From Gloeocapsa sp. DLM2.Bin57 (GTDB taxonomy: Bacteria; Cyanobacteriota; Cyanobacteriia; Cyanobacteriales; Gloeocapsaceae), in the NCBI GenBank assembly GCA_007693955.1, contig RECR01000051.1, positions 1 through 32,368 on the forward strand: a stretch of 32,368 bases of DNA, given 5' to 3'. The stretch's first letter is position 1. Every line of letters begins with the position of its first letter. This document shows, one piece after another, positions 7,523 to 15,471 of the stretch. A model generated the notes under the pieces. It made no database searches. It worked only from the letters and a program-made list of their open reading frames with translations, and was not told where the DNA came from. Position numbers and translations under genes: made by a program.

Positions 7523-7924
7523 TTAAGGAGTAAATGGGGTATAATAGGAAGGTTGTTGCAGTAGAGAACTTTGATAAGGATTAGCTAAATCTCTAGTTCT
7601 CAAAGGTACTTGATTAGCCTGTTGTCTCATTAAATCTTGACTAAAAATACTGGTAAGTTCTGCGTCTCTAGTAATTTGATTCTCGGGAAACTCGTTAAAC
7701 CCAAAAATCAAGTTAAACTGGCCTTCGTAGGAAACACTAGTAAAAAAATTACCACTATTTTGGGTAAAAGCACGCAAAAACAGATCGGGAATCGTTTCTG
7801 GTTGCGCAGTAGTCACGAAATCTTCTACTACTACTGGTTCAGCTTGAGCAGTCAGAGTCAAAGTACCTAGACTTAACAGGGCTATTACTGATAATAAGGC
7901 GGTGGATCGTTTCTTATTCATCAT
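7523..7924 (-). CDS. Small secreted protein of unknown function
   Basis: The 133-residue protein starts MMNKKRSTALLSVIALLSLGTLTLTAQA|EP, a textbook signal peptide with an AQA cleavage site after residue 28. The mature part is about 105 residues, rich in Gln, Asn, Phe and Tyr, and ends 'QSSLLQQPSYYTPFTP'. It contains no cysteines and no motif I recognise. It converges on the tRNA gene (12 bp apart) and is divergent from pyrE, with 46 bp between the chosen starts. Export to periplasm or outside is likely; the function is unknown. Confidence 0.7.
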   Translation of the reverse strand: MMNKKRSTALLSVIALLSLGTLTLTAQAEPVVVEDFVTTAQPETIPDLFLRAFTQNSGNFFTSVSYEGQFNLIFGFNEFPENQITRDAELTSIFSQDLMRQQANQVPLRTRDLANPYQSSLLQQPSYYTPFTP

Positions 7925-7970
7925 TCACTCCAAAAATTGTCTTGACCTAATTTTAACTGAAATATATCTC

Positions 7971-8570
7971 ATGGAAACCAAAAATTGTCTGTTTATAGCG
8001 CAAGCATCACCTACCCAATTGCGCGAAATTCTTCTAGAATTATTGTGCGAATACGCCTATACCGAGGGAGATTTTGTACTATCTTCGGGAAAATCTAGCT
8101 CCTACTATATTAACGGTAAAGAAGTCAGTCTCAGAGCAGAAGGTGCTTTAGTGATTGGTCGTTTACTCTTCTCTATGCTAGCTGAAGATACTGCAGCGGT
8201 AGCAGGATTAACCCTAGGAGCTGATCCACTCGTAACCTCAGTTAGTCTAGTTTCTGCTTTAGAAAATCGACCGATACCAGGTTTAATTATTCGTAAACAA
8301 GCAAAAGGACACGGAACACAAGCTTATATAGAAGGTCCAAAATTAGCAGCTAACGCCCAAGTAGTGGTTTTAGAGGACGTAGTTACTACAGGGGCTTCGG
8401 CGATGCAAGCGGTGGAACGTCTGCGCAATGTAGGATATACAGTTACAGAAATTATTGCCCTAGTGGATCGTCAACAGGGTGGAGCAGAATTCTATCAAAG
8501 CCAAGGTTTAGATTTCCGCTGGGTTTTTTCTATTAGCGATTTACAAACTAGAGCTAATAACAAACCGTAA
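7971..8570 (+). CDS. pyrE: Orotate phosphoribosyltransferase
   Basis: PyrE joins orotate and PRPP to give OMP in de novo pyrimidine synthesis in the cytoplasm. The 199-residue form starting at METKNCLF (7971) has the family length. The frame is open back to an ATG at 7902, but that version adds 23 residues and would overlap the divergent secreted-protein gene. Visible motifs are 'FVLSSGKSSSYYINGKEVSL' near the N-terminus, the catalytic flexible loop 'RKQAKGHGTQAYIEG', and the PRPP-binding loop 'VVVLEDVVTTGAS' (residues 131-143). A TTGACC at 7942-7947 with a weak TATCTC 17 bp later could be a promoter, but it would give an almost leaderless mRNA. There is no clear Shine-Dalgarno sequence. Confidence 0.92.
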   Translation: METKNCLFIAQASPTQLREILLELLCEYAYTEGDFVLSSGKSSSYYINGKEVSLRAEGALVIGRLLFSMLAEDTAAVAGLTLGADPLVTSVSLVSALENRPIPGLIIRKQAKGHGTQAYIEGPKLAANAQVVVLEDVVTTGASAMQAVERLRNVGYTVTEIIALVDRQQGGAEFYQSQGLDFRWVFSISDLQTRANNKP

Positions 8571-8610
8571 GATTTCTTTACATTTTTTGAGATTATCTGG
8601 GCAAGAAATC
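8571..8610 (+). terminator. Possible weak hairpin after pyrE
   Basis: GATTTCTT (8571-8578) directly follows the pyrE stop and is repeated in inverted form as AAGAAATC (8603-8610). The arms pair perfectly over 8 bp, but the loop is 24 nt and no U tract follows. It could be a terminator, an mRNA end stabiliser or chance. Confidence 0.3.
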
Positions 8611-8649
8611 AGTTAAGCTAGAAATTAAGAACAGAAACCGAGGTGGTTT

Positions 8650-9150
8650 ATGGGTACTATTTCTCAGCGGAATTATAATGTTATTAATTGGTCAGCAGTA
8701 GTGATGATTACTATTGCATTTTGGTTGAGTGCAATCACTGTTTTAGACTTAGTGATTATACCTACCTTATCATCAGTAGGCATGATGAGTGATACTAGTT
8801 TTGCTAGTGCGGGTTATGTACTTTTTGGAGTCTTTAATCATTTAGAGATCGTCTGTGCAGCAATTATCCTGACAGGAGTATTGAGTTATCACCACTTAAT
8901 TCACCAGTATAATTATCGCTCCATATTTTTAGCGATCGCTCTGTTATTAATTACTCTGATTGATACCTATTTACTAACACCACAAATGAGTGGTTTAGGT
9001 CTATCCCTTAACTTTTTTGAAACCGAATCGATCATGTCAGCACCAATGATGTACTTACATCAAAGTTATTGGATTTTAGATGTAGTTAAGTTATTTTGTT
9101 GTCTTTTTATTCTCCGCCATTGTTACCAAGAAGAACACAGAACCAATTAA
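8650..9150 (+). CDS. Four-helix membrane protein, unknown function
   Basis: The 166-residue protein has four clear hydrophobic helices (about residues 14-37, 53-78, 90-110 and 137-156). The first two are linked by 'LDLVIIPTLSSVGMMSDTSFASAGYVLFGVFNHLEIV'. The conserved-looking 'LLTPQMSGLGLSLNFFE' loop and the final 'YLHQSYWILDVVKLFCC' helix recall small four-helix families such as DUF4149/TMEM205-like proteins, but I cannot confirm that. The start is well supported by a Shine-Dalgarno sequence GAGGTGG at 8640-8646. A hairpin terminator follows at 9172. The gene is 79 bp from pyrE and independent of the GldG-like gene downstream. Confidence 0.7.
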   Translation: MGTISQRNYNVINWSAVVMITIAFWLSAITVLDLVIIPTLSSVGMMSDTSFASAGYVLFGVFNHLEIVCAAIILTGVLSYHHLIHQYNYRSIFLAIALLLITLIDTYLLTPQMSGLGLSLNFFETESIMSAPMMYLHQSYWILDVVKLFCCLFILRHCYQEEHRTN

Positions 9151-9171
9151 CCAATCAACCATTAAAATTAA

Positions 9172-9210
9172 AAGAGCTGTAACTAGTATGGTTATGGCTC
9201 TTATTTTATC
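9172..9210 (+). terminator. Intrinsic terminator after the four-helix membrane protein gene
   Basis: AAGAGC (9172-9177) pairs with GCTCTT (9197-9202). The stem continues inward through TGTAAC against GGTTATG-side bases with two G-U pairs, giving roughly 12 bp. ATTTTATCTT follows on the plus strand. Confidence 0.7.
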
Positions 9211-9224
9211 TTGATTAAAAACTG

Positions 9225-10703
9225 ATGAAATATAATAAATATTTATATCTCCTAGGAATATTAATAGCTATTGTTGGATTAATTATAGGTCTTATTTCCC
9301 AACAATGGTTACCTATTCCTGTGAGTTTATTAGCTTTAGGATTGATAGTCACCATAGCATTAATGGGGTTATCTTCACCAACAATGGCTATAACCAGTAA
9401 CGGAATTCTCGCTAGTCTAGCTTTTATAATCATTTTAGGTTTACTAAACTATTTAATAGTAAGTAACGAAGTAAGAATTGATTTCACCGAAAATCAGGTA
9501 TTTACCCTTTCTTCCCAATCTCAAACAATCCTCAGAAATCTAAATCAACCCGTAAAAGTGTGGGTATTTCAAACTCAAGTCAATCCTAGAGATTTAGCAT
9601 TATTAAGAAACTATCAGCGCCATAATGAGCAATTTAGCTTTGAATTCGTCGATCCAGAAATTCAAATTGAACTAGCTAGAGAGTTTGAGATTCAAAACCA
9701 AGGAGAAGTTTATCTAGAATATCAGGATAAAAGACTCTTAATTCAAACCATCAGCGAAGTTGAACCCTTATTAGAAGCAATATTAACTAGTGGAATACAA
9801 GCAATTCAACGCGATCGCCCTGCAGCCACCCTGTATTTTTTACAAGGACATGGAGAAACCGAATTAAACGCCACAGAAGATGGATTATCCCAAGCAGTAG
9901 AAAGCTTAACCAGTCAAGGATATCAAGTAGAAACCCTTAATCTAGCTACAGTTGATCGCATACCAGAAGATACCAGGGTTATAATTATTATTAGTCCCAA
10001 AAGAAGATTATTAGATGGTGAAATAGAAGTTCTCCAAAACTATCTCAGCAACGGGGGTAAATTATTATTAATGCTTGACCCCCAAACCAACCTAGGATTT
10101 ACAGAACTTCTCGCCGATTGGGGGATAGAATTAGACCAAAGAATGGTTATCGACGTTTCAGGTGCGGGTACTCTTATCGGTTTTGGTCCTGCTACAGTAA
10201 TTATCACCAACTATGGCGATCATCCCATTACTCAAACTTTTGGAGAAGAAATATCTCTTTATCATCTCGCTAGACCAATTAGTACTACTCCCAAACCAGA
10301 CATAGATTCAGTCGCATTACTAATTACAAATGAACAAACCTGGGCAGAAAGTAGATTAGATGGTCAAGAGATAGAATTTGACCCAGAAGAAGATATACCA
10401 GGACCTTTAGATATAGGAGTAGCTTTAAGTCGTGACAACTCACGTTTAGTAGTCATTGGCAACACTACTTTTGCTACTAATGGTTGGTTTAAACAACAAC
10501 TCAACGAAGATATGTTTCTCAATACGATAGAATGGCTTGTAGGAGAATCAGAAGAAATCCTCTCTATTCGTCCCAAAGAACCCAAAAATAGACGCCTGAA
10601 TCTAACAACAGAACAAGCTAATATTTTAGGTTGGCTTGCTTTAGTTTTAGTCCCCTTAGCGGGTTTTTTAGTAGCGATTATTACCTGGTGGCGTCGCCGA
10701 TAG
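9225..10703 (+). CDS. GldG-family ABC system auxiliary protein
   Basis: The 492-residue protein has three N-terminal hydrophobic helices (about residues 7-27, 32-50 and 61-82). An extracytoplasmic region follows, opening with 'RIDFTENQVFTLSSQSQTILRNLNQPVKVWVF', the conserved entry of the GldG/ABC_transp_aux domain. Further family landmarks are 'LYFLQGHGETEL', 'RVIIIISPKRRLLDGEIEVLQNYLSNGGKLLLMLDP', 'RLVVIGNTTFATNGWF' and 'NEDMFLNTIEWL'. A C-terminal helix near residues 468-488 ends in WWRRR. GldG proteins work with GldA and GldF; the GldF-like gene here is 3.5 kb away on the opposite strand. The DUF4350 and MoxR genes that often accompany such systems lie just beyond the inverted aldo/keto reductase. 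Confidence 0.88.
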   Translation: MKYNKYLYLLGILIAIVGLIIGLISQQWLPIPVSLLALGLIVTIALMGLSSPTMAITSNGILASLAFIIILGLLNYLIVSNEVRIDFTENQVFTLSSQSQTILRNLNQPVKVWVFQTQVNPRDLALLRNYQRHNEQFSFEFVDPEIQIELAREFEIQNQGEVYLEYQDKRLLIQTISEVEPLLEAILTSGIQAIQRDRPAATLYFLQGHGETELNATEDGLSQAVESLTSQGYQVETLNLATVDRIPEDTRVIIIISPKRRLLDGEIEVLQNYLSNGGKLLLMLDPQTNLGFTELLADWGIELDQRMVIDVSGAGTLIGFGPATVIITNYGDHPITQTFGEEISLYHLARPISTTPKPDIDSVALLITNEQTWAESRLDGQEIEFDPEEDIPGPLDIGVALSRDNSRLVVIGNTTFATNGWFKQQLNEDMFLNTIEWLVGESEEILSIRPKEPKNRRLNLTTEQANILGWLALVLVPLAGFLVAIITWWRRR

Positions 10704-10740
10704 GGTGGCTAAAAAGCTTGTGGAGACATGATTGCGAGAT

Positions 10741-10782
10741 CGGTGACATACTCCTACACCGAATCAAAGATTACGCTGTAGG
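10741..10782. repeat. Paired short hairpins, possible IS200/IS605-type remnant
   Basis: The 180-bp gap between the GldG gene and the reductase holds two overlapping inverted repeats: CGGTG (10741-10745) with CACCG (10757-10761), and CCTACA (10753-10758) with TGTAGG (10777-10782). They can form alternative hairpins, but not both at once. The string GGTGACATACTCCTACACC is one I associate with the ends of cyanobacterial IS200/IS605 (TnpB) elements, from memory only. No transposase reading frame survives nearby. The rest of the gap shows nothing definite. Confidence 0.35.
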
Positions 10783-10883
10783 CTTCTTGTCTTTCACCTT
10801 CAGAGATGATTGACCGTTTTTGACTAAAACTGAAACCGCAGACAAAAGCTAATATCTCATTAATAAATTATCCTACGGCTAAA

Positions 10884-11828
10884 TCATGAGCAGCTTTGAC
10901 GAGAAACTCTTTCTAATTCGTTAATATCTTCACTACTGAGTCTCCACATCGCAGCCCCTGCATTTTCTTTAGCTTGTTGGGCATTTTTAGCACCGGGAAT
11001 GGGTATGACATTACCCTGACAAATTAACCAATTTAAGGCTATTTGTCCAGGGGTTTTTTGATATTTTGCAGCTAGATTAAATAAAACATCTAATAGTGGT
11101 TTAATCTTGGTTAGTCCTTGATTATTAAAACGAGAGTCTAATTTACGCGCTCCATCGGGTTTATTTTCTGCTGTATATTTACCTGTGAGTAATCCTTGGG
11201 CTAAAGGACTATAAGCTAGAATAGTTACTCCTAATTCGTCGGCTTTTTGTTTAATACCTTTACTCTCTATCTGACGATAAAGTAGGGAGTATTGTACTTG
11301 ATTCACTGCTAATGGTATATCTCGCTTACTAAGAATGTTATAGGCTTGTTCCATTTGCTCTGCCGAATAGTTACTTACCCCTACACTTTTGATTTTACCA
11401 GCTTGTACAGCATCGGCTAAAGTATTCAGTAGGGTTTCTTGATTCATAATAAAGTTAAATGGCCAATGTATTTGGTACAGTGTAACTGTGTCTAGTTGCA
11501 GCCTGCTTAAACTAGCGTTGATAGCGTCGGTTACCGCTTGAGGAGAAAAACGCCAGGGTAAGGGTGCGTATTTGGTGGCTATATCTATTGCTTGTGTTGT
11601 TTGCTTGCTAAAATTGCCTAAGAATTTCTCTGATTCTCCTAGTCCATAAACTTCTGCTGTGTCAAAAAAGGTGATACCAGCTTCGATAGAGGCGTTAAAT
11701 GCTTCTTGAACTTGGGATGCTCCATATTGTTTACCATAGTTCCAGAATAGTTTATCTCCCCAAGCCCATGTTCCTATTCCGATGATGGTTACTTCTAGAT
11801 CTGTTTTCCCTAATTTGATTAATTCCAT
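10884..11828 (-). CDS. Aldo/keto reductase
   Basis: The 314-residue protein is a full-length AKR (TIM barrel, NADPH-dependent carbonyl reduction, cytoplasm). The catalytic tetrad is visible: Asp56 and Tyr61 in 'FFDTAEVYG', Lys86 in 'IATKYAP' and His121 in 'YQIHWPF'. The cofactor-binding end shows 'LAYSPLAQGLLTGKY' and 'IPIPGAKNAQQAKENAGA'. The start 'MELIKLGKTDLEVTIIGIGTWAWGD' is canonical. The substrate cannot be deduced. The gene is inverted between the GldG and DUF4350 genes, and its start is only 29 bp from the divergent DUF4350 start, so the two share a very small regulatory gap. Confidence 0.93.
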   Translation of the reverse strand: MELIKLGKTDLEVTIIGIGTWAWGDKLFWNYGKQYGASQVQEAFNASIEAGITFFDTAEVYGLGESEKFLGNFSKQTTQAIDIATKYAPLPWRFSPQAVTDAINASLSRLQLDTVTLYQIHWPFNFIMNQETLLNTLADAVQAGKIKSVGVSNYSAEQMEQAYNILSKRDIPLAVNQVQYSLLYRQIESKGIKQKADELGVTILAYSPLAQGLLTGKYTAENKPDGARKLDSRFNNQGLTKIKPLLDVLFNLAAKYQKTPGQIALNWLICQGNVIPIPGAKNAQQAKENAGAAMWRLSSEDINELERVSRQSCS

Positions 11829-11857
11829 GTTGTTTTTATGAATAAGTTTATTTAACT

Positions 11858-12727
11858 ATGATAAAAAAAAGACTCTGGTTATGGATAACGATCGCTTCTA
11901 TTCTCATTTTACTGTTGATTATTATGCCTACTCAGTCTCAATCTCAAGCAGGATCTAGTTATGATCGTGGTCCTAGTGGTTATAGTGCTTGGTATGATTG
12001 GTTAGCAACCGAAAATATCTCTATTAAACGTTCTTTACAACCTTATCAAGATTTAACCTCTGATTCTCCTCTTACTTTAATTCAAGTTTACCCTCAAACT
12101 ATTGATTCTGTTTCTACTGATTGGGTAAGTACGGGTCATACTTTAGTAATTTTAGGGTTTACTGCACCTGCTTCAGGAGCTAGTTTTAGCACTCTACAAC
12201 CTACTAATGTTGGGGAAGTAAGGATAGATAGTCGCAGACGTTCTCAAGGAGATCAAACTAAGATATTATTAGGTGATGACTATGGGGCGATCGCTTGGGA
12301 AAGGATTATAGGTAAGGGTAAGGTAGTTTATGTAACTACCCCTTTTTTAGCTGCTAACGCTTATCAGAATTATCTCCCTAATTACGAATTTCTCGCCCAA
12401 ATCGTCACGGAAGGAAATAAACCTATTTGGTTTGATGAATATATTCACGGTTATCGAGATTCAGATTCTACCGTGATTCAATCAGAAAAGACTCTCTTTA
12501 CTTATCTACAATCTACCTGGTTATTCCCTTTATTTGTACAATTAATTATCCTATCTTTATTAGCCGTTTGGACAGGTTTACATCCTTTGGGATTACCTGT
12601 TAGTCTAATTAAACCTAAACCTAATAACACTCTAACTTATCTACAAGCTATGGCAAAAGTTCTTGAAAAAGCTAACAAACCAGAATATCTTAGAGAAGCT
12701 ACTTCAAAAAAAAACTTAGATAAATAA
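11858..12727 (+). CDS. DUF4350 domain membrane protein
   Basis: The 289-residue protein has an N-terminal hydrophobic helix (residues 6-24) followed by 'SQAGSSYDRGPSGYSAWYDWL', the signature entry of DUF4350. A periplasmic GATase-like domain extends to about residue 205, including 'HTLVILGFTAP' and 'GKGKVVYVTTPFLAANAYQN'. A second helix follows (about 220-242, 'FPLFVQLIILSLLAVWTGL'). The cytoplasmic tail is basic, with 'LTYLQAMAKVLEKANKPEYLREA'. DUF4350 proteins are commonly encoded beside MoxR AAA ATPases and DUF58 proteins. Here the MoxR gene follows after 2 bp, so they are surely cotranscribed. Function is unknown, probably assembly or remodelling of an envelope complex. Confidence 0.82.
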   Translation: MIKKRLWLWITIASILILLLIIMPTQSQSQAGSSYDRGPSGYSAWYDWLATENISIKRSLQPYQDLTSDSPLTLIQVYPQTIDSVSTDWVSTGHTLVILGFTAPASGASFSTLQPTNVGEVRIDSRRRSQGDQTKILLGDDYGAIAWERIIGKGKVVYVTTPFLAANAYQNYLPNYEFLAQIVTEGNKPIWFDEYIHGYRDSDSTVIQSEKTLFTYLQSTWLFPLFVQLIILSLLAVWTGLHPLGLPVSLIKPKPNNTLTYLQAMAKVLEKANKPEYLREATSKKNLDK

Positions 12728-12729
12728 TT

Positions 12730-13662
12730 ATGTTGACTAAATTTAAACAAAGTATTGAAACAATTATCCTCGGACAATCTTTTCTGATTGAACAGTTATT
12801 AATAGCTTTACTAACTGGTGGTCATGTGATTATTGAAGGAGTACCAGGAACGGGTAAAACCCTATTAGTCAAAGTAATCGCCCGTTTGATTCAAGCTGAT
12901 TTTCGCAGAATACAACTGACTCCAGATATTTTACCCGCTGATATCCTCGGTACAAATATTTTTGATTTTAATAGTCGTAGTTTTAGTTTAAAAAAAGGAC
13001 CCGTTTTTACCCAAATTCTTCTCGCTGACGAAATCAATCGTACTCCCCCGAAAACCCAATCCGCATTATTAGAAGCAATGGAGGAACAACAGGTAACCTT
13101 GGATGGAGAAAGTTTACCTTTAGGTGAGTTGTTTTGGGTAATCGCTACTCAGAATCCCCTAGAGTTTGAGGGTACTTATCCTCTCCCTGAAGCTCAATTA
13201 GACCGCTTTTTATTTAAATTAGTGGTAGATTATCCACCACTAGAAGCAGAAAAACAAATACTCTTAAATGCTAATCAAAATAAATCAGTTAAAAGAATTG
13301 ATTTAGATAGTCTGACGGCGATCGCTGATGTCTCACAAATTATACAAGCCCGTCAACGAGTTAAACAAGTTAACCTGCAAGATTCGATTATTGATTACTT
13401 ATTAAATATTGTACACAAAACCCGTCAACATCCTGACCTTTTATTAGGAGCTTCGCCACGAGCAGCCGTGCTATGGTTGGAAGCGAGTAAAGCTCAAGCA
13501 TGGCTTTGCGGTAGAGATTTTGTGACACCCGACGATCTCAAAGCGATCGCCCAACCCATTCTCCGTCATCGTTTAATTCTCAAAGCGATCGCACAACTAG
13601 ACGGTTTAGACACAGAAACAGTCATTAACTCTATTTTAGACAAAGTTCCTGTACCTAGATAA
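12730..13662 (+). CDS. MoxR-family AAA+ ATPase
   Basis: The 310-residue protein has Walker A 'GVPGTGKT' (residues 37-44) and Walker B 'LLADEINRTPPKTQSALLEAMEEQQVTL' starting near residue 97. It also has sensor-1 'WVIATQNPLEFEGTYPLPEAQLDRFLFKL' and a sensor-2 region 'LLLGASPRAAVLWLEASKAQA'. These are diagnostic of MoxR AAA+ chaperones, which remodel or load cofactors into partner proteins that often contain a von Willebrand A domain. It follows DUF4350 by 2 bp. The usual DUF58 partner is missing: the next gene converges from the other strand only 6 bp away. Confidence 0.93.
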   Translation: MLTKFKQSIETIILGQSFLIEQLLIALLTGGHVIIEGVPGTGKTLLVKVIARLIQADFRRIQLTPDILPADILGTNIFDFNSRSFSLKKGPVFTQILLADEINRTPPKTQSALLEAMEEQQVTLDGESLPLGELFWVIATQNPLEFEGTYPLPEAQLDRFLFKLVVDYPPLEAEKQILLNANQNKSVKRIDLDSLTAIADVSQIIQARQRVKQVNLQDSIIDYLLNIVHKTRQHPDLLLGASPRAAVLWLEASKAQAWLCGRDFVTPDDLKAIAQPILRHRLILKAIAQLDGLDTETVINSILDKVPVPR

Positions 13663-13668
13663 TAAAAC

Positions 13669-14010
13669 CTATTCCTTATTCTTTCCCTGACTTGGTGTAA
13701 GAAGTACGGTCTTTTCTTGTTGATGAGATCGCCAAATCCACCACCCTGCTGCTAAAAGAGTCAAGTTGCCAATTACAGTAGTAGCAGCTTGTATCAATAC
13801 TAGCCATTCTAAAGAGGGGAGGTTATCAAAAAAATGCCAAGTACAAGCACACATAGCGCTAACTAAAGCGGGAAGCATCCCCCAAGAGAGACTCTTCCAA
13901 TAATGTTTACCAGTTACTTCAGCGTAAGTCCAAATTAACCAAATAGCACTCATCCATTCGATGACGCTGGTTATATGAATAATCCAAGTTGGGATAGATA
14001 AAGAGTGCAT
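13669..14010 (-). CDS. ycf49: Ycf49-like (DUF2499) membrane protein
   Basis: The 113-residue protein has three hydrophobic segments and the pattern 'MHSLSIPTWIIHITSVIEWMSAIWLIWTYAEVTG' then 'WGMLPALVSAMCACTWHFFDN' and 'LVLIQAATTVIGNLTLLAAGWWIW'. This matches DUF2499, which is the Ycf49 family found in cyanobacteria and some plastid genomes. The function is not established; a thylakoid or plasma membrane location is likely. It begins 3 bp after the GH57 gene and is probably the last gene of the trpE operon. Confidence 0.8.
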   Translation of the reverse strand: MHSLSIPTWIIHITSVIEWMSAIWLIWTYAEVTGKHYWKSLSWGMLPALVSAMCACTWHFFDNLPSLEWLVLIQAATTVIGNLTLLAAGWWIWRSHQQEKTVLLTPSQGKNKE

Positions 14011-14013
14011 AGG

Positions 14014-15453
14014 TTATAATTCTAGAGCTTGTTTACCTTGACTTATAAGGGTACGTGCGTAATCAGTCCAAGCACCTTGTCCCCAATAGCGAAAACAACT
14101 AGTTTGAGAGAGAAGGTTATAGAGTAAAGCTTGTTGGTAAGCTGGTGTTTGTGTAATAGAGGGATTTTCCCTGACTAGGGGATCGTATTTTTGGTGAAAG
14201 AGAAAACTAAGTTCTTGCATCGGTGCGAGGACATTTTCATAACCTTGTACCCAGCTTAAATCATTAGTCCAGGAAGCGCCATCCATGTGAAAGCTACCAT
14301 CTTCTTTTTTAACTGCGGCGATCGCTTCTTCTACTGCTTGGGTAGTCACTTGTTCAAGGTTAACTCGTTGCCAAATTTTATGTTGATTAACTGCTTGACA
14401 TTGGGGATAATCTTCGGGTTTAACTCCCTTAGCGGTGAGTAATTCTAGGTATTCTGTACCGTTGATACCTGCTACTTCTCCTTGATTATTACCAATTTCT
14501 CGCCACACTCTGAGAAAATCTCTCGGGAATTCATTCATCATAACGCCCCCATTTTCCCCATCAGCGATTTGGGCTACGATAGAAGGCACATCTAAGTTAG
14601 CTATAGTTTGTTTAGGGAGTCCTTTAGCTTCAAAATAGGGTTGCATCTGACCGACTAATTTAGTGTCAGATCCTTGAGTTTTAATTAAAGCGGTGATAGT
14701 GATGGTTTCTCCTTGGGAATTACGGGCGATGAGGAGATTAGGGATATATTTCTGATGATGTTCTAGGGGTGTACCGTCTAAATGTTCTACAGAATGTTCT
14801 TGTACGAGTAACCAACGATAACCACAGTCTTTGAGGGCTTTGATATATTCATAGAGGGTATCGGGGTGGTTAGGTAGGTGCATTTCTGGTGGAGAAAAAC
14901 CGCGAACACGTCTTAAAGCGTCGTAACCGAATATACTAGCAAAATGATGTTGCCAAGCTTGTATGTGTAATTTGAGGTCTGGTATGGGGGTAGAGGGAGC
15001 GACAGCGTGACTCCACATTGTCCCTAGCCATTCTACATAGGGTTGATATTCTGGTTCACAGGTTATTTTTCTGAGGTTATTGAGGATATCTTCTCTACCC
15101 ATTTGTTCTAATCCCCAGAGTAAGTTACCCGAATAGTCGAGCATGATTCTTGGTTGACAACCTGAGGCTACTAACTCAGGGATAAATTCCCCCATCCTTC
15201 CATAACACCAAGCAAAGGTAGAGGCGTTATGATTGTCTCCTTGTTGGGAATGTTCAAACATATATTGGAGATTATTGATTAAGCCACCATCTTTACCCGC
15301 GGGAACTGTAGGCTGGTGCATATGTAGTGCGCAAGCGAAGGTTGCTGTTATTTTCTCCAGAGATAACTTAGTTTGGGGTAAAAAGATAGGTTGATCGTCT
15401 TGTCTGATGGCGTTAATTTTTGTTTCTTGACCAGAAATATTGGGGTAGTTCAT
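14014..15453 (-). CDS. GH57 family glycoside hydrolase / glucanotransferase
   Basis: The 479-residue protein shows GH57 landmarks: 'LHMHQPTVPAG' near residue 44, the nucleophile-region motif 'GFSPPEMHLP' with Glu, and 'DGENGGVMMNEFPRD' carrying the probable acid Asp. GH57 members are alpha-amylases, amylopullulanases, branching enzymes or 4-alpha-glucanotransferases that act on starch or glycogen. The exact activity here is uncertain because the N-terminal region and the length fit a separate cyanobacterial subgroup. There is no signal peptide, so it is probably cytoplasmic and acts on glycogen. It lies 18 bp behind trpE and 3 bp ahead of ycf49, in one likely operon. Confidence 0.85.
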   Translation of the reverse strand: MNYPNISGQETKINAIRQDDQPIFLPQTKLSLEKITATFACALHMHQPTVPAGKDGGLINNLQYMFEHSQQGDNHNASTFAWCYGRMGEFIPELVASGCQPRIMLDYSGNLLWGLEQMGREDILNNLRKITCEPEYQPYVEWLGTMWSHAVAPSTPIPDLKLHIQAWQHHFASIFGYDALRRVRGFSPPEMHLPNHPDTLYEYIKALKDCGYRWLLVQEHSVEHLDGTPLEHHQKYIPNLLIARNSQGETITITALIKTQGSDTKLVGQMQPYFEAKGLPKQTIANLDVPSIVAQIADGENGGVMMNEFPRDFLRVWREIGNNQGEVAGINGTEYLELLTAKGVKPEDYPQCQAVNQHKIWQRVNLEQVTTQAVEEAIAAVKKEDGSFHMDGASWTNDLSWVQGYENVLAPMQELSFLFHQKYDPLVRENPSITQTPAYQQALLYNLLSQTSCFRYWGQGAWTDYARTLISQGKQALEL

Positions 15454-15471
15454 TTTTTGCTCTTATTTTAT

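Noticed and set aside
7902-7970. Longer pyrE start giving 23 extra N-terminal residues
   Set aside because: It would overlap the divergent secreted-protein start. The family's N-terminus and length fit the ATG at 7971.
10631-10813. Plus-strand open frame of 60 codons over the end of the GldG gene and the gap
   Set aside because: It reads another frame of the GldG 3' end and has no family character or ribosome site.
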